This document shows, one piece after another, positions 33,741 through 47,462 of a stretch of 64,000 nucleotides of DNA. Source of the DNA: Uranotaenia lowii (lineage: Eukaryota; Arthropoda; Insecta; Diptera; Culicidae); the NCBI RefSeq assembly GCF_029784155.1, contig NC_073692.1, forward strand, positions 277,055,913-277,119,912. Direction: 5' to 3'. Each line of letters opens with the position of its first letter. Position 1 is the stretch's first letter. The notes beneath the pieces are model-generated. The model saw only the letters and a program-made list of their open reading frames with translations, was not told the origin of the DNA and did no database searches. The position numbers and the translations under genes are program-made.

Positions 33741-34121
33741 TCAAAATTCTTGCAAAATTTCGTTGGCAAGCGTACTACGGCCACAATTATAAAAAAAAAT
33801 ATCCACAATGCCATCCTCCAGGTTGGGTCGTAGGATTTGTTTAAATAGCTGCACTTCGGTGGCAATGGAACATTGATTCTTGTGCCTTGGCTTTAATTTT
33901 GCTTTCTCTTCAGAACATTTGAAATTATTCCTCCTCACCCTGAAAGTTCGAATGCTTAGGAAAAATAAAACATAAATTTGCAATAAACTGCCAAAGAATG
34001 AACACAAACAATATTCAGAGCATGAAGGGTCGGATGGAATCTGCTGTTGATTCCCGTGCAGACTAAAACTTATCAAAATGTCGATAATCAAAACGACCCA
34101 TTTCAACCATACGCAATTCAA
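33741..34121 (-). other. Possible coding exon(s), unknown secreted-type protein
   Basis: A 126-codon minus-strand frame starts MNCVWLKWVVLIIDILISF, a plausible signal peptide, and later reads CSIATEVQLFKQIL and DGIVDIFFYNCGRST. CCTAAGCATTCGAACTTTCAG at about 33940-33960 looks like a branch point plus acceptor, so an intron may lie in the middle of the frame. It is isolated, with no recognised partner exons, and I cannot name the family. Confidence 0.3.
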
Positions 34122-36320
34122 GCATATCGCATCGAATTAAAGTTGCAATCGATTTCGGTGACATTAAAAGCGTCAGCTGACAGCTTTATGTTCGCACCAA
34201 ACAAAAATGTGACTTATTTCTAACACGACCTCACAAAGGTTGAGGTCCTTTGTTCTGATATGGTTGGACAAGGTTCACAGGTTATGGAAATAAATTATCA
34301 CGATGGCATATAACCTCTCCTGTCCGGCCGGAATAAGTGAAGTTGTTGCTGAATGACCGAGGTTGGGGGAAAGGGCGACATTTCCAAGAGATATGGGTTT
34401 CTCGGCGTTAAGGCGTTCTACAACTGGGCGCTCAACAGCTACGTTAGGCCCCAGCAATCCCAAAATTCTCCTACTCCGCACTCATCACGGTCCATAAAAT
34501 AGTAAAAGCCTCTTTGATGGTCACCGAAAAAGGGAAAACCTCCAAAGTGAAAGGCTTTCCACCCACCAACCCACGGACATGCAAGCCATTTTCCTCCCTT
34601 CCCGTCGACGTTTCATAGCAGAAATGTGATGAAAATATTAGAATTTATTGGTTTCTTTCACAATCAACTTTACGACCTTTTTGGGGATTACCACTATAGG
34701 AGCATTCTTCGGGGGTGATTGAGCGGATCGTCCATATTGAGAGGTTGTGGCGAATCGAATCCGATATCGGGGCTTCAAAATAAATTTACAACTTTGGCGA
34801 CCGCCTATCATCGAGGGGGAACAATTGATAATGAATATGTGGGCTTGGAATGTGGGCCACATAAAGTCGGAAAAGAAAGGCTTTCCATTGACCGGCATAC
34901 CTCGGCAGAGCAGGTGAACGTATATAAATTCTGGTATGTTATTGCAACAGAAATAATTTACTTTATGCTTTTGTTACTTTTTGAGCTAGTAAGCCCAATG
35001 TTCGAGCTCATTTCACAGAACTTATTCATGTGTAGGAGCATTTTTCAAAACTTGAAAGCCAACAGCTGGAAAAAGCAATCACATAGGGATATGTTATTTT
35101 ATGAATTAGATGTTGATATTGAGACATCTAATATGAATATTTTTCGAATGCATTATTGAGTCTTTTTTATTGGAGAAATTTCCTTTCTCTTCTCGAACTC
35201 GTATCTTCCTAGCGTAGAAAAAAACCGACAACACCAGGTAGGAACGTTTAACTAAAGAGACTCATAAAACATATGACTATCAAGCACTCAACCAGCTGGG
35301 TCACGTACAGCAAACATTTTTTTCTCTGTAGCTCATACGTCAATCCCCTTTTTTCTTCCCTCTAGGTTTAGACTGGGGAACGATGGAGAGCTCTTAATTT
35401 CAAGTATAGTTGCATAATGCATCAAAAGTTCTCAAAACTCAAGAGATTACACCTGGAAAGTATCCATTATTTATGAGGTGCAAATTATGGTCACAGAACG
35501 GCACCGAACCAGATGTGTAATATTCACAGCTATGTAGTACGTCCAATAAGAGGCCTCTTCCCAGACGGTGACTGCTCAGAGAGCAAAAAAGGCAAAACCG
35601 GTGAAGGGAATGAGAAAAATGTTTGTTGAAAGGAAAAATTTGCAACTTTCCGTCTGGATATGGCTTTGCGACATGTCAGTCGACTTTACAGGGGCACTGC
35701 AAAGCCTTCTCCAGTTGCAAAGTGGTGAGCCAAGAGACAATCACCATTTAGGACATTTATGACCCTACCTCAACCGACTAAGATAGACCGAGAAAAGTAT
35801 CTGTCGGAGGCTCTAGAGATGCTGAAATGTGGGAAAAATGCATATGAACGCTTTGCAGTGGATCTCATTATGATTGACTGTATGATCGTATCGTCATATT
35901 AAGATTCTTGTTATTTTTCGAATAACTCTAGATCCGGAAGTCCAGATTAAAATTATGATTTTCCCGATTACCTTTTGGATAATTTTTGAGGGTAAAAAAT
36001 CGAAAATAGGAGTGTTTGGAGATATCCCTGAATCAAATCCTATTCAGCTGAAATTTGGCACAGATCAGTTGTTAGTTCCAGTAATCGAAATTGAACACAG
36101 TTTGTAACACACACATGAAAATTCTGCAGCTACATAAAATTCACATTAATGTCAGGATATTTTTAAGAAAACAAATATGTATATCCTGTATTTCTGGTAG
36201 TTTTCGGGTGAATTTTTTTTTTAGTGTTGAATGTATGTATATGTAATAAATAATAATAATAATGTAATAAATCTGGATAGATCAAGACTTCTATCTCGAA
36301 GCTTCATATGTAAACGAAAT
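34122..36320. other. No recognised gene
   Basis: Mixed composition. GC-richer islands at 34270-34900 and 35440-35880 have short frames on both strands, none with a recognisable domain. Microsatellite-like AATAAT lies near 36245. Confidence 0.4.
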
Positions 36321-36439
36321 AAAAATGTTTGGAATTCAAAATGTATTTAGGTCTTTTATTGCACTTTGAAGCAAAAATAACAACAACAAAAATCCTATGT
36401 GGTTTTGAGGAAATCTCGAATTTTTCGGCGAATACCACT

Positions 36440-36870
36440 CATAAGAGTTTAGACAGCTTGTTCGCTGACTTCAGCGACCATTTTGTTCCACCATCTTCTT
36501 CATCTCTGTTGCTTCCCGAGTCTTCCTACCACTCTACTTTATCTACTGCTTGACAGTTGCCCAATATTTTTCGATAGGGCGGAATTGGGGGCAGTTGGGT
36601 GGGTTGATGTCCTTTTCGATAAAATCCACCCCGCTGTCGCGATACCACTGTAGTACCTCTTTGCTGTTGTGGCATATGTGTACATCTTGGAGTTCATGGT
36701 CTTGTTTGTCGTCCGCAGCTACAAAATACCTTGCAAGAACAAACACTTTCTTGCAAACTTATCGGCAAATATGAATTTTAACTTGCGGGGGACATCACCC
36801 CGACCAGAGGCTTTATACAATTTTTGGCCTGGAAGCTGCCCACCTGGATGCTGGACCATGTCGGGTTTTT
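36440..36870 (-). pseudogene. ITmDD37E-like mariner transposase fragment
   Basis: Minus strand: GQKLYKASGRGDVPRKLKF and DKFARKCLFLQ (36770-36860), then HNSKEVLQWYRDSGVDFIEK and NPPNCPQFRPIEKYWATVKQ (36543-36680), stop, then EMKKMVEQNGR in the tail. From the D of DVHICHN to the E of PIEK there are 37 residues, the spacing that defines DD37E. Two or more frameshifts and stops disable it. It lies directly downstream of the LINE remnant on the same strand. Confidence 0.75.
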
Positions 36871-37236
36871 GACGTGGGTGTCCAAATTTTATTTTCGTTT
36901 CGCGACTCCCATCACGTGTAACTTTTTTGGAACAGAACGAATCGTACTGTCAAAGTACTGTCAAAACATTCCAGATCCGACAATTAGGAGCGCTATGGCA
37001 TAGTAAACAGTGCGTCCAGATTTATGATGATCCATGCTTTAGTGCCAACGTTTCTTCCCATATGAGTCAGAATTCCTCGACTGCGAATCTTCAATTCGCC
37101 CAGAATCAGCTTCACGCAATGCAGATAAATTCCGTACAACTTTCAAGTCAGAAGTATCTTCCAAGTATTCAGACAAACTATAAACATCGCCGTCGTTCGT
37201 GACCTTGTTATTACACGACTAGCGATTTCGGTCGGT

Positions 37237-38400
37237 CTAGGATCCGCAGGCCAGCATACACTTTGTCTTGGACGTATTAATCATTACCCCAATCCTTCCT
37301 GCTTCGCGTTTCAGTTTGCGGTAGGATTCCTCTACCTCCGCAGATGATCTAGCGACTATATCAATGTCGACGTTAAAGCAGATTAGTTGACTGGATCGAA
37401 TAACACTTTCTTGTGCCACGTTGAACATCATGTTCATCACAATCAAGCGTGTCGTATGTGGTTTTAAGTCGATGGTGATGGTGCATAGGGACTTGGTGTT
37501 CACGGCATTTTTTGAAGATTTGCCGTAATGTGAAGATCTGGTCTTTCGTAGACCGTACCTCCATGTAGCCGGCCTGATGACTTCCCACAAATCTGTTTGC
37601 TCGTGACGTTAGGTGGCGGAGTATGAGTCGGGACAACACTTTGTAGGTAGCATTTGGGGCAGTGATCGATCGGTAGCTCTCACAGTCCAATTTGTCGCTC
37701 GTATTGTTGATGGGGCATATTACCCCTTCCTTCCACTCCTCAGGTGGCTTTTCCGTGTCCCAGCTTCGGTCCATTACCGGGTGTAGGCAATCGGTCAAAT
37801 TGTTTTGGCCCATTTTGATGAGTTCAGCTTAGGAATAGCTTCCTCTGCGTCATTGGTTACGACGCCAGCGATGAACCTTCCCCCACCGTCTTGGTCTCCT
37901 GCATGTGCGCCGTTTAGGTATTCACCGAAGTGCTGCTTCCACTATTTGATCACCTCACGATTGTCCGTCAGGATACCTCCGTCCTTATCCCTGCACATTT
38001 TTCTCCTGTAAAATTCAGACTCTCAATCTCTTCATTTGTCGGTGATTATCAACGTTTCGACGGGTGCTTCTTTGCATTACTGCCGCTTGCGCGGCATTGA
38101 CTTCGTCCATTACCCTTCTACACTCCTCGTCGAACTAATCGTTCTGTCGAGCTCGTTCCACATACCCAATGACGTTCTCTGCAACGCTGTTGATGGCTGT
38201 CATGATGGTATTGTAACCGCGGGGGGTTCTAACCTTTAAAACCCACTGTGGTTGCCAAATAGTAGCCAGCACTGAATGGTCCCTTCGTGAAGCATGTAGC
38301 TTATGCGCCACTCCGACCGAAATCGAAGACCACACACCAAGGTCTGAATTGCCCGGCTGAGACTCTCGTCAAGGCGAGTCCATATGTTAATCCGAAAGGG
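37237..38400 (-). pseudogene. LINE reverse-transcriptase remnant
   Basis: Minus strand, from right to left: the linker (NAAQAAVMQRSTR; GGGRFIAGVVTND), then RT blocks PEEWKEGVICPI, DCESYRSITAPNATYKVLS, FVGSHQAGYMEVRSTKDQI, and QLICFNVDIDIVARSSAEVE with KLKREAGRIGVMINTSKTK. FADD-type catalytic aspartates are replaced (FNVD), and frames shift near 37590. The wording of the blocks resembles the RTE / craniofacial-development-protein-2-like group, but the clade needs a tree. Dead copy. Confidence 0.8.
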
Positions 38401-38915
38401 ATTAAGGACCGATTCAGGTGACTTACAAATTAAGACCCAAATGCTCGAGTGGGAACTCGGTCACACTCTACCAATTCGTCCGAAACCAGATTCAAAGCCA
38501 AGATGAGGCGGTAAGAGTTCGCTCATACCTAAAGGAATCTTCATTGGCCTACAGTTACTCCAACCCGACCCATAAACAATTACAGAAGTACACAAAGCTA
38601 CTCATTATCAAGGCACGAGGCCATTTCTCCAAAAGTTAATTCGAACCCGAGTGTTGGGATTTCAAGTTTATCTTCAACTAAAAATTCTGTTGATTAGGAA
38701 TTTGCATTATACTGTGTTTATTGCTATAATGTGTTTATTTATGCTAGCATAACGGAAGGCGCTTTCTTGCGCAACTTCATTGACTACTGAAGTGAACGCA
38801 TGGTAGTTAATGATACAGATTTGGCTTACAATATTTCACTTCTTAGTTTTATTTTTCTACCATCTAACTCCTATCGGTGCGTGCGAGAATTCTACGAAAA
38901 AAAGACTGGCTATTG
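38401..38915. other. No gene seen
   Basis: Frames are short and unconvincing. It ends at the hAT target word GTCTAGAC (38916-38923). Confidence 0.4.
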
Positions 38916-40309
38916 GTCTAGACCATGGGTGGCCAAACAATGGCCCGCGGGCCACATGTGGCCCGCGACCAACTTTTTGTGGCCCGCGAAGCTAATTTTG
39001 GAAAAGCCATGTTCTAAGAATTGATCGGTTTTCTTGGTCTACGTATAGCATTTGGAAAAATATATCTGAATCTACTCTAACTAAATTCAAAACGAAGATC
39101 TGAAAATCTCTGAAGTGATATAAGGCAATGAAGTAAATGTGTATCAAATTTCAAAAATCAAATTTTGAGAAAACACGCATTTAAATTGTTGTATTTGGCC
39201 ATTTTCCATACCTTTTCAAAACATTTGCAATTTTCTTGCAAACGTAAAAGTATGCGATTACAATTTTTAAAATCTTTAAAATTCGACAGGGAGAATTGTT
39301 TAACATTATTTACTCAAAATCGATAATTTTTGCACCTATGCTCCTTATCCCTCTGGCTCTGCGGGCCTCATATAATTTTACACAAAAGGTTACCGTCACT
39401 GTTTAAAATAAAACAATTACAATTACAATTTAAAAATTGTCAAAATTGTACAGTATTTGACACATTATCTGTAAATTCCATTACATATTTTTCAATGTAT
39501 AGTATCAAAATTGTTTAAAAAACGTAGAAAATCACCGGAGCATATCAACATCATAATTCAAAGTATACTTTTACAACTTCAACCATTCGTAACATGAATT
39601 CTATTTCAACAATTTCGTTCATCTATCCGAATTTAATAACTTTTGTAAATTATGTATAATGTCGAACGTTGGCTTTGTAAATTTTTCCTATTTGTTATTG
39701 TTTGCTAAGCTTTGACAGAAAATGATACTTTTATGAAAACTAAACAAAATCCAAATATATTTTAATTAGCATCTTGCTTGCTGTTCATAAATCAATAATG
39801 AAAAACTAGACAGAATTTACAGTTGGGTAGTAAAATTCAACTAGAACCGGTTTTGTATTCACAAATCTCTCAGAAGAACGATTTCTTTAAGCAAAATTTT
39901 GACTTGAAAAAGGTGAATGATTCAAAAATACTCAAATTCGTATTAAGAGAGTTCGTTGAAAAAAAAAAAATTCTTTCAAATGTCAAAAGCTTATAAAGGT
40001 AACTTTTCTTTCAACAATACCATTCTGCGTTTTTTTTTTATTTTTCTATCAAATTTTTCTTAGGAAAACGGTGAACTTGAAAACTTTGGAAAATGGTTGG
40101 CAATTTTTTATATTTGAAAACCATAAAATTTATTTTATGGCCATTGTAGTCATGCCATTTTTCATTCCTGAGATGAATAAACCGATGAAAATTTAAATGC
40201 CGTGAAAAGACTGACGTTCATAAGTTGAAAGAGAGAATATTTTTCAAATGCAGCAAAATTTGTAAAAATATGCAAGTAGCAAAAACGATTTATTAGGATG
40301 AATCTATAC

Positions 40310-40665
40310 GGAAAAATCCGGACATCTTTCATTTAAAAAACCTGCAAAATCCGGGAATTGGATTCCAAAATTGTCGACCAAAACTTCAGGCAATATCAAT
40401 AGCAAAAAAGAACTTTAAAAAAAAGTCCATCAAAAGTTATCAGCAGATTTTCAATCGTATTCTATATATAATTATATGCATAAATAAAACAAAATTACAA
40501 TACAATTTGAATTTTTTTGTGCGGTTTGACAAAAAGGTGAATAAATCAGAGATATTTTCAATAAAATCCGGTCAATCGAGCCGGATCGGATTTTTCCCAA
40601 ATTTTGTATTCAATATCCGGTCAAACCTGGATAAAACTGGGCAACCTGGCAAGCTATTATTAGCT
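40310..40665. mobile_element. CCGG-rich repeat (copy 2 of 2)
   Basis: AATCCGGACATC, AATCCGGGAATTGG, TATCCGGTCAAACCTGG and GGCAACCTGGCAAGCT in the same order as at 24400-24866, but shorter. Confidence 0.5.
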
Positions 40666-40699
40666 GACCAGAAGGGCCTGCTACAATAGCCCTCGAATT

Positions 40700-40900
40700 C
40701 CTGGTCAAGCCACGGGGATTCTGGTGAGGGTGTGCCTCATGCGGCCTCTTTTGGTTGGCTCAGCGGAGCAGAGGTTACGGAGAACCTCGGGTCGGCTATG
40801 ACAAGGTTGACGCTGGTCGAGAATCCAAAACACCGGTTTTTAACTTTTAAATAATTTATTGTCCTACTTACATTCGGAGGAAGTTTGGCAACTCTGTCAG
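40700..40900. repeat. GC-rich repeat sharing TTGTCCTACTTACATTCG
   Basis: CACGGGGATTCTGGTGAGGG to TTGTCCTACTTACATTCG (ending about 40877). The last word recurs at 43791-43808, in the same orientation, at the start of another GC-rich block. Possibly LTR or LINE 3' parts; not resolved. Confidence 0.35.
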
Positions 40901-41560
40901 AGAAAAGTGGTTCTTTTTTTGGTCGGAATTGAAATTCATTTTTTTGGTTCTAAGCGAAGTTTTAAATAGTGATACTGTAGCCCATTCTATTAATGAAGGG
41001 TCCCTTTACTGAAGCCGAATGGAGATTTTGATTTCTACGCTGAATAAGTGCCGAAATATGTGCTAGTGCTGATTTCAAAAGTTTCGTACCTTGTTTCGTT
41101 TTTCTCACGTTCCTTAGCTTGAGCAAGTCGTGCTGCCAAGTTGATACGTGATGCGTTACGAGATGGAGATGGAAAATAGAACGTAACGCGTTGGATTACA
41201 TCCGATGACAGATGAGAAAGAGAGAGGAAAGCAGAAACAACAAAACAATCAAAACAACGGCACCATACTAAAATTTGGATGATATTCGTCGTACTTGAGG
41301 ATTGCTGCGAACGTCGAAATGATATCCGAATGTTTTAAAAACAACCGAAGCTAAGTATCTTTCGTTTATATTTGGTGTTTAACAATTGAACATAATTGAA
41401 AATGCTAGGTTATTGAAAGTATGAAAAAATGAGTGCGTGGTGTATCAGCAGTTGCTTGTATTGTCGGGGTTGGGCTGCAATCTTCACAGAATGTACATTC
41501 TAATTATCCATCGACCCAAATGAGCAAAAATGAAATCATATTTATCCTTCGTGCGCGCGC

Positions 41561-41779
<219 letters not shown>

Positions 41780-43429
41780 TGGGTGTTTTGCTCGTTGTTT
41801 TTTTCTTTAGTAAGAAAACTTTGTTTTTAAACGAACACAGAGTTACCAGTTTCACAAAGTTATATCTACAGTTTTTTTTTGGTTTTTTTTTATTTTAATT
41901 ACCCCCTCATTCCCACAATCACTTCTTACCTTTTCGTGAGTACTAAGCAATTTTCTTATTTGTTTTTTATTATCAGTTGGAGGATTTTAGTTGTTCCTAA
42001 ACAACGGCTTTAATTATCCTAAATAACCTTTTTTCTGTATGCTTAAATTTGTTACTTTAAATGAAAAATTTCTATATATCCTACAGATTTTATAATAAAA
42101 CAAAAAAAGAATTACTAGAAATAGCAATACATTGAACTTCAACTAGGTACTTTTAAAAAAAAAAATTTTTTAATATCATACATTCACACAAATAACACAC
42201 GACGTATCACATACATTCAAAAAATTTAAAAGTTCGGGTTGTGTTTTTGTTAGAAATGTACTTCTTTTCCATGAAAACAAATCGTAGTCTATATCTTACA
42301 TAAAACATCATTCCGAATTGAAATATTATTTTTTCAATAATCTTCAATTCATATCTCCCTCTACCCACATTTCCTTTTCAGCGTCAGCTTCTCACAGCTA
42401 TTTAAACGCCACAAAAAAAAAAAAATAATAATAATAATCTTCAATTCATATGTCAAAATAATTTTCATTTTCAGCTATCAATTTTTTTTTATCACAAGTT
42501 CTGCTGTATGTTATCATTTTTTTTCTTATTGCTCTATAAAGATTCCGCTGAGATGAATCATTCTTCATTGTCAAAATCCGTGTATGTTAACATTGATAGA
42601 ATTAGAAGGTATATGAAAGATTTTTATTATATGAGCTTACCTTAATCAGATTAATTCCTTCATTCATTCCATTTATCCATTTTGTTTCAAGTTGACTATA
42701 AAAGGTACTGCTTTTTTTCTCAAAATAACCAGAATCAAAAATAATAAAATACTCCGATTACTAGTAGTAGTAACTCGAACTGGTGAATCGAAAAAAAAAA
42801 CGGATACGTAGCCCTCTATTTTAAAGCAGCAAATACTTCAATATTACTTTGTATTTTTTTGCAATGAAATTCAAAGAGGCAAGGAGAAGAAATAATGAAA
42901 GAATTTTCAAAATGGTTATAATCATGAAAAACAGTTTGGAAAATTTGTACCTGCATATTATGAAAAAATACACTAATTCAAAACATTGTCCCTCTTTTAT
43001 CAGAAAAACCTTTTGCAAATTCTTTGATTAAACAGGGATCAGTGTTAGGGAAAAAAGTTAGTTTGTCAAGGTTGAAATGTGGATGGTATTAATGTTCCTT
43101 CAACACATCACTCAATATATATTTATTTAACATTTATCGAATGCCTCATAGAAATAGGAGTTTCCTTACGAAATGTCTAGGAGCATAGGAGGTGTAGGAA
43201 AACATGATCGCACCATTTACCAAAATGGATCCTGATCTATAACCTTTCCCCTACTAACACAAACCCTTCCTTGGATACTTGAATATAGATTCGCAGACGT
43301 ACAGACGGTTTCCATAGTTGGTGACACTAACTATTTCTGGTTCTGACTATTCCAAAATTATTTTTGGATTATACAGGAGCAAGAGGTTGCTAGTTGAACC
43401 TAAAGAGTATCAAACTAATATTCCTTCCT

Positions 43430-44370
43430 TTTCCCCCATTGACTACTAGGACGTGGCCGGCGCCGTTATTAATCATTAAATAAAGTGGAGAGCATCAGTT
43501 TTAAACATTGAGAATGCACTGCTAATCCCAAGCGACATTCTTTTGGACTTTGTTCAAAATTGATGGCCTCGATTAATCACGGAGTAGCAACCATTGGAGA
43601 TGTGGAACTTGTTCTGCTTAGCCACGCCAGCGATCGTGGAATTCGAAGTGCATGAATGAAAGATAGTTATGAAAAATTTCTCAATTAATAATCATTGTAA
43701 GTGAAATTGTATATTGTAGTACTTCGGGTTCAATGATTTAAGGTGGATATGAGTAGTCAAACAAGCTAAGCTAAGCTAAGCTAAGCTTTATTGTCCTACT
43801 TACATTCGTGTTTCTGTGTTTAGTGTAGTGTGTGGGGTGGCCGGCCAACTGGAACTCTGCTGCGGGATACCTCGGGTTTTGGGGTTTGCACGTGGGGAAC
43901 AGAACAATGGTGGTGCCGTCTTCACGGCTCAGGGTTTTCGGGGAACCATTGAAGGTCCAGACTATGGTCGAACGGTGGTTGTTGTGCGTCGAGCGGATGT
44001 CGCTAATCGCTGGCTAGAGTCGCTAACCCTTACACTCGCCGCTCAACCTCCGGTAAGCGCTTAGTGTGACGATGGCAACTTCCGGATTTTACTGCTGGTT
44101 GAGGATGGCGGTCGGGTATATTCGGCGACAGTTGACGATGGTACGGCCTAGCGATTAGGCTCACGAATCCAGGCTAATATTAATGGGTCCTGTGGAATTC
44201 CGGGAATTAGCGAATTGGCGAGCTACCGGGAGTGAAAACTATTTACCTGATTTCGCTTGATTTCACAGGCACGGAACTTTTCCCTTTATCCGATGATGTT
44301 GCTGTTTCGGAAGCTGAGCTGGGAAAGAACCTCATGTTCCCGGTAGCGGATATTGCCTTATTCCCTTTTC
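43430..44370. other. GC-rich blocks of probable transposon origin
   Basis: GACTACTAGGACGTGGCCGG at 43440, an (AAGCT)n pentamer run at 43766-43788, then TTGTCCTACTTACATTCG and a GC-rich 250 bp with an 82-codon plus frame (43816-44064). No domain is recognised. Composition and the repeated word suggest a decayed LTR or LINE fragment inside hAT element A. Confidence 0.35.
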
Positions 44371-44904
44371 CACTTTTTCAATAGTGATTGTCCCTTATCT
44401 TTATTATTCTCCCTTTAGCGTGCTGTCTCTCTCTAGTCATTATCCCTTTATTCCAGTTTTGTGTATATTTTGTGGTAAGTGTTTTGTGGAATGTGTGTTT
44501 AAATTTGATGTGACCGTTAGGAGTTCCCTATCTAAATCTTTTACAATTTTTTTACAAGTTTTTATTTTTAATAGTTTTTATTTAGGAATTTTTATAATAT
44601 TGATTATAGACTATTCATTTACACGGGACATGATACATAAAAACAGATGCTACATAAACCAGGTAACATCTAGGCGTTTGCTTATGGGTACTCTTCGTGA
44701 GTGGCATAGGGTAACTGACCCAACTGGTAACAAAGCTTAATCTTTACTCGATGTGACCCAGGCAATTGTTTTATAGCGTTTTCAAAAATCTGTTATTTTG
44801 TTTAATTATTTCAGAACATTTTGTTTTTTTTTTGGCCCGCCAGCCAATCTCATTTCTGAAATTTGGCCCGCCTGTAGAAAATGTTGGCCACCTATGGTCT
44901 AGAC

Positions 44905-46427
44905 CATGGGTGGCCAAACCATGGCCCGCGGGCCACATTTGGCCCGCGGTTGTCTTTTTGTGGCCCGCGAAGCTCATTTTGAAAGAACTATGTTCTAAGA
45001 ATTGGTTTATTTTTTTTGGTTTGTGGTATTAGCTGAAAACATGTACCTAAATCTTCATCAAAATCATTCAAAATAACAGTCGGGGAAATCTCCTTGATTT
45101 GAAATTATGTAATACTACAAAAAAGTAATCCTCACTGAATGTAGGATCAATTATGATAACAATCAATTTTAAAATGTTTAACATTGTACAATATTTGCAC
45201 ATTATATGTACCTCCCATCATACATTCGATAATGTATTCCGATTGTTTTTTTTTATTATAATTTCAAACAGTTGGTTTTTTAAGTGGTTTTCACAGTTGT
45301 TTGGGCGTTGAGAGTTTTAGAGCGGGCTCTGATTTTAGTTTTGAGGAGATTGGAGAGTCTCAGGAAGACAGATCATATCAAACTGACGATTTTAAATCGT
45401 TAAAAATTTCACTGAATCAAATTTACATCATAATCAGTCTGTAGTTTTTTTTAACATCGATTTTCCATCAAAAATTTACAACTTTTGTTTATAATTCAAA
45501 AGTTTGAAACTCCCTCTCTCTTTCAAATTTTCTTCATCTTCACTTCAACAGGAAAAGGTATAATGATGAAAGTTAAACCAAATTTAAAAAGCTTAGTATT
45601 GGTAACGTACTCTGTATTTACATATGTACCACATCAATTACGAAAAATTAAATTAAATTAACAGTTGGGTGACATTTTCTAGATTTGAACTAGGACTGGC
45701 TTCAAAACATCAAAGTAGTTTTTTACAAGATTTTGAATTTGATAACAATGGCGCAATGATTGTCAAAAACCAAATTGATTTTATTCAGTTTATGGAAGGC
45801 CGTCCCTCCCGATACACTTATCAAATGAAAATTTTAAATTTAAAACAAATTTCCCTTAAGTTTTGAGTTATGCATGGATAAAAAGGGTAAAATTTGAAAT
45901 TCAATTCTAAAGAGTCCGTGAAAGTACGTGCCCATAAAAATTAATTTTATTTATGTTATAACCAAAGTACGTGAAATTATTAATGTTTCAAATTCCGAGC
46001 GCTTAAGAAAGGTACTATTTTTTCAACAATTCCATTCTGCAAGTATTTTTTAATTTTTATTTTAAACAATTTTTAAGGAAAACAGTAAACATGAACACTT
46101 TTTAAATGGGTAACGATTTTTTTTTAATTTGGATTCCATAAATTTGACTGAATGTCTACTGTCAATTTGACATTTACGAGAAAAATAATGAAGGTTTCAA
46201 ATTCCTTAAAAAGAATAGAGGAAAACAGTTTGATAAAGAATTTATGAAATAAAATTTTGTATGCATTGTGCTTAAGTTTGAAAATTCAAAAAATACAGCG
46301 TATGCAGAGAACTTTGTCTCTCTATTTATTTATTTTCCTAAAATATTGAAAAAAATAGTTGTTTGGCCCGCGAGCAAATCTCATTTCTAAAATTTGGCCC
46401 GCCTGTTAGAAATATTGGCCACCCATG
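44905..46427. mobile_element. hAT element B, compact copy sharing a duplication with A
   Basis: Starts CATGGGTGGCCAAACCATGG and ends TTGGCCACCCATG. GTCTAGAC lies on both sides (44897-44904 and 46428-46435). At 1523 bp, GGCCCGCG palindromes fill both subterminal zones. Non-autonomous. Confidence 0.85.
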
Positions 46428-46439
46428 GTCTAGACCGAG

Positions 46440-47460
46440 ATGCTGTTGATGCTGATGTTATTCCGCATGGGGATTCCCCGTTCTAGTGCATCGGAATTCG
46501 AAAAATTCATAGTGGGACTTCCATAACTTCTCTACATATGCATATGATTTATAAAATTTCGGAAATTTGTCAACCACTTTTAAAACATTTTACGGACGCG
46601 TCCGACGCTTTGTAAGCGGTCCGGGAAAAATCGGATTCTGCAAGGTGATCCGTTGCATGAAAGATGGACGACACACTGCGAAGATGGGTATGAAAATACT
46701 GGAATAGGCACATGAGGGCAATGACTCACCAATTGTAGCCGGGTTGGCTGTACCTCGTGGCAATCTCGTGTGTCGTTGTCGAGTCTGCTGCTGTTCACAA
46801 CCGCTATTGAGCTGCTCGGTCGTCGTCGATGCCTTTTAGGAAACAGCATGTAGAACGCTGATCTGACTGTCAGCGGCAAATGGACCTCGCCTCGTTCCAC
46901 TGGGTGAGGACCCCGGGTTGATGGTTGGGGCCCTTTTCCGACCTACCGTCGGAATGTCCGGTTCGTGGGTGGCCAAAACTCCTCCGCTTCGCTAGATCGG
47001 GCGATACTTTTTTGCCAATACGGCAGTACTATTAGCACCACAACTTGCGGTCAAATTACAACGCATGACTTCACCTGCCACAATTTTCTATTCACGCACA
47101 AATTCTCTCTCTGCCCTATCTTGCACTAGTAGTTTAATTGGCGAACTACTGTAAATTTACTTCCGTGCTCACTCACGAACCAGATTAAAGTGTTCTGTAA
47201 GATGTATCCTCAGATTAGGGAAAGCCATCTCGGGCGTACGACTTTAACGGTAGTACGTCATTTCCCGATCCATCTATAGAAAATCTTTGGGAATTCTTAA
47301 AATTGGATAAGTCGCACGCTATTGGTCCGTAATTCGGGTCTTCCTGTCTCTTTCCAACCCTCTTGGAATAGCCTATGGGTCGACTTGGGGGAGTAAGCTT
47401 GACCCTCATCCCTTCGAGATGAGCTTCGATTAAGGGATGGGAACATTCAGTGCTTTCACT
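46440..47460 (-). other. GC-rich exon-like block with splice donor, unassigned
   Basis: A minus-strand frame (46580-46900, 106 codons) includes RSAFYMLFPKRHRRRPSSSI and CHEVQPTRLQL, then meets CAATTG|GTGAGTCATT at 46730, a consensus donor. A second frame (47215-47472) reads KLTPPSRPIGYSKRVG. It could be an LTR retrotransposon leader or host exons. Not recognised. Confidence 0.3.
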
Positions 47461-47462
47461 GC

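Noticed and set aside
44384..44740. 118-codon frame with hydrophobic segments
   Set aside because: Hydrophobicity comes from T-rich codons; no start context, no homologue known, and it lies within probable transposon sequence.
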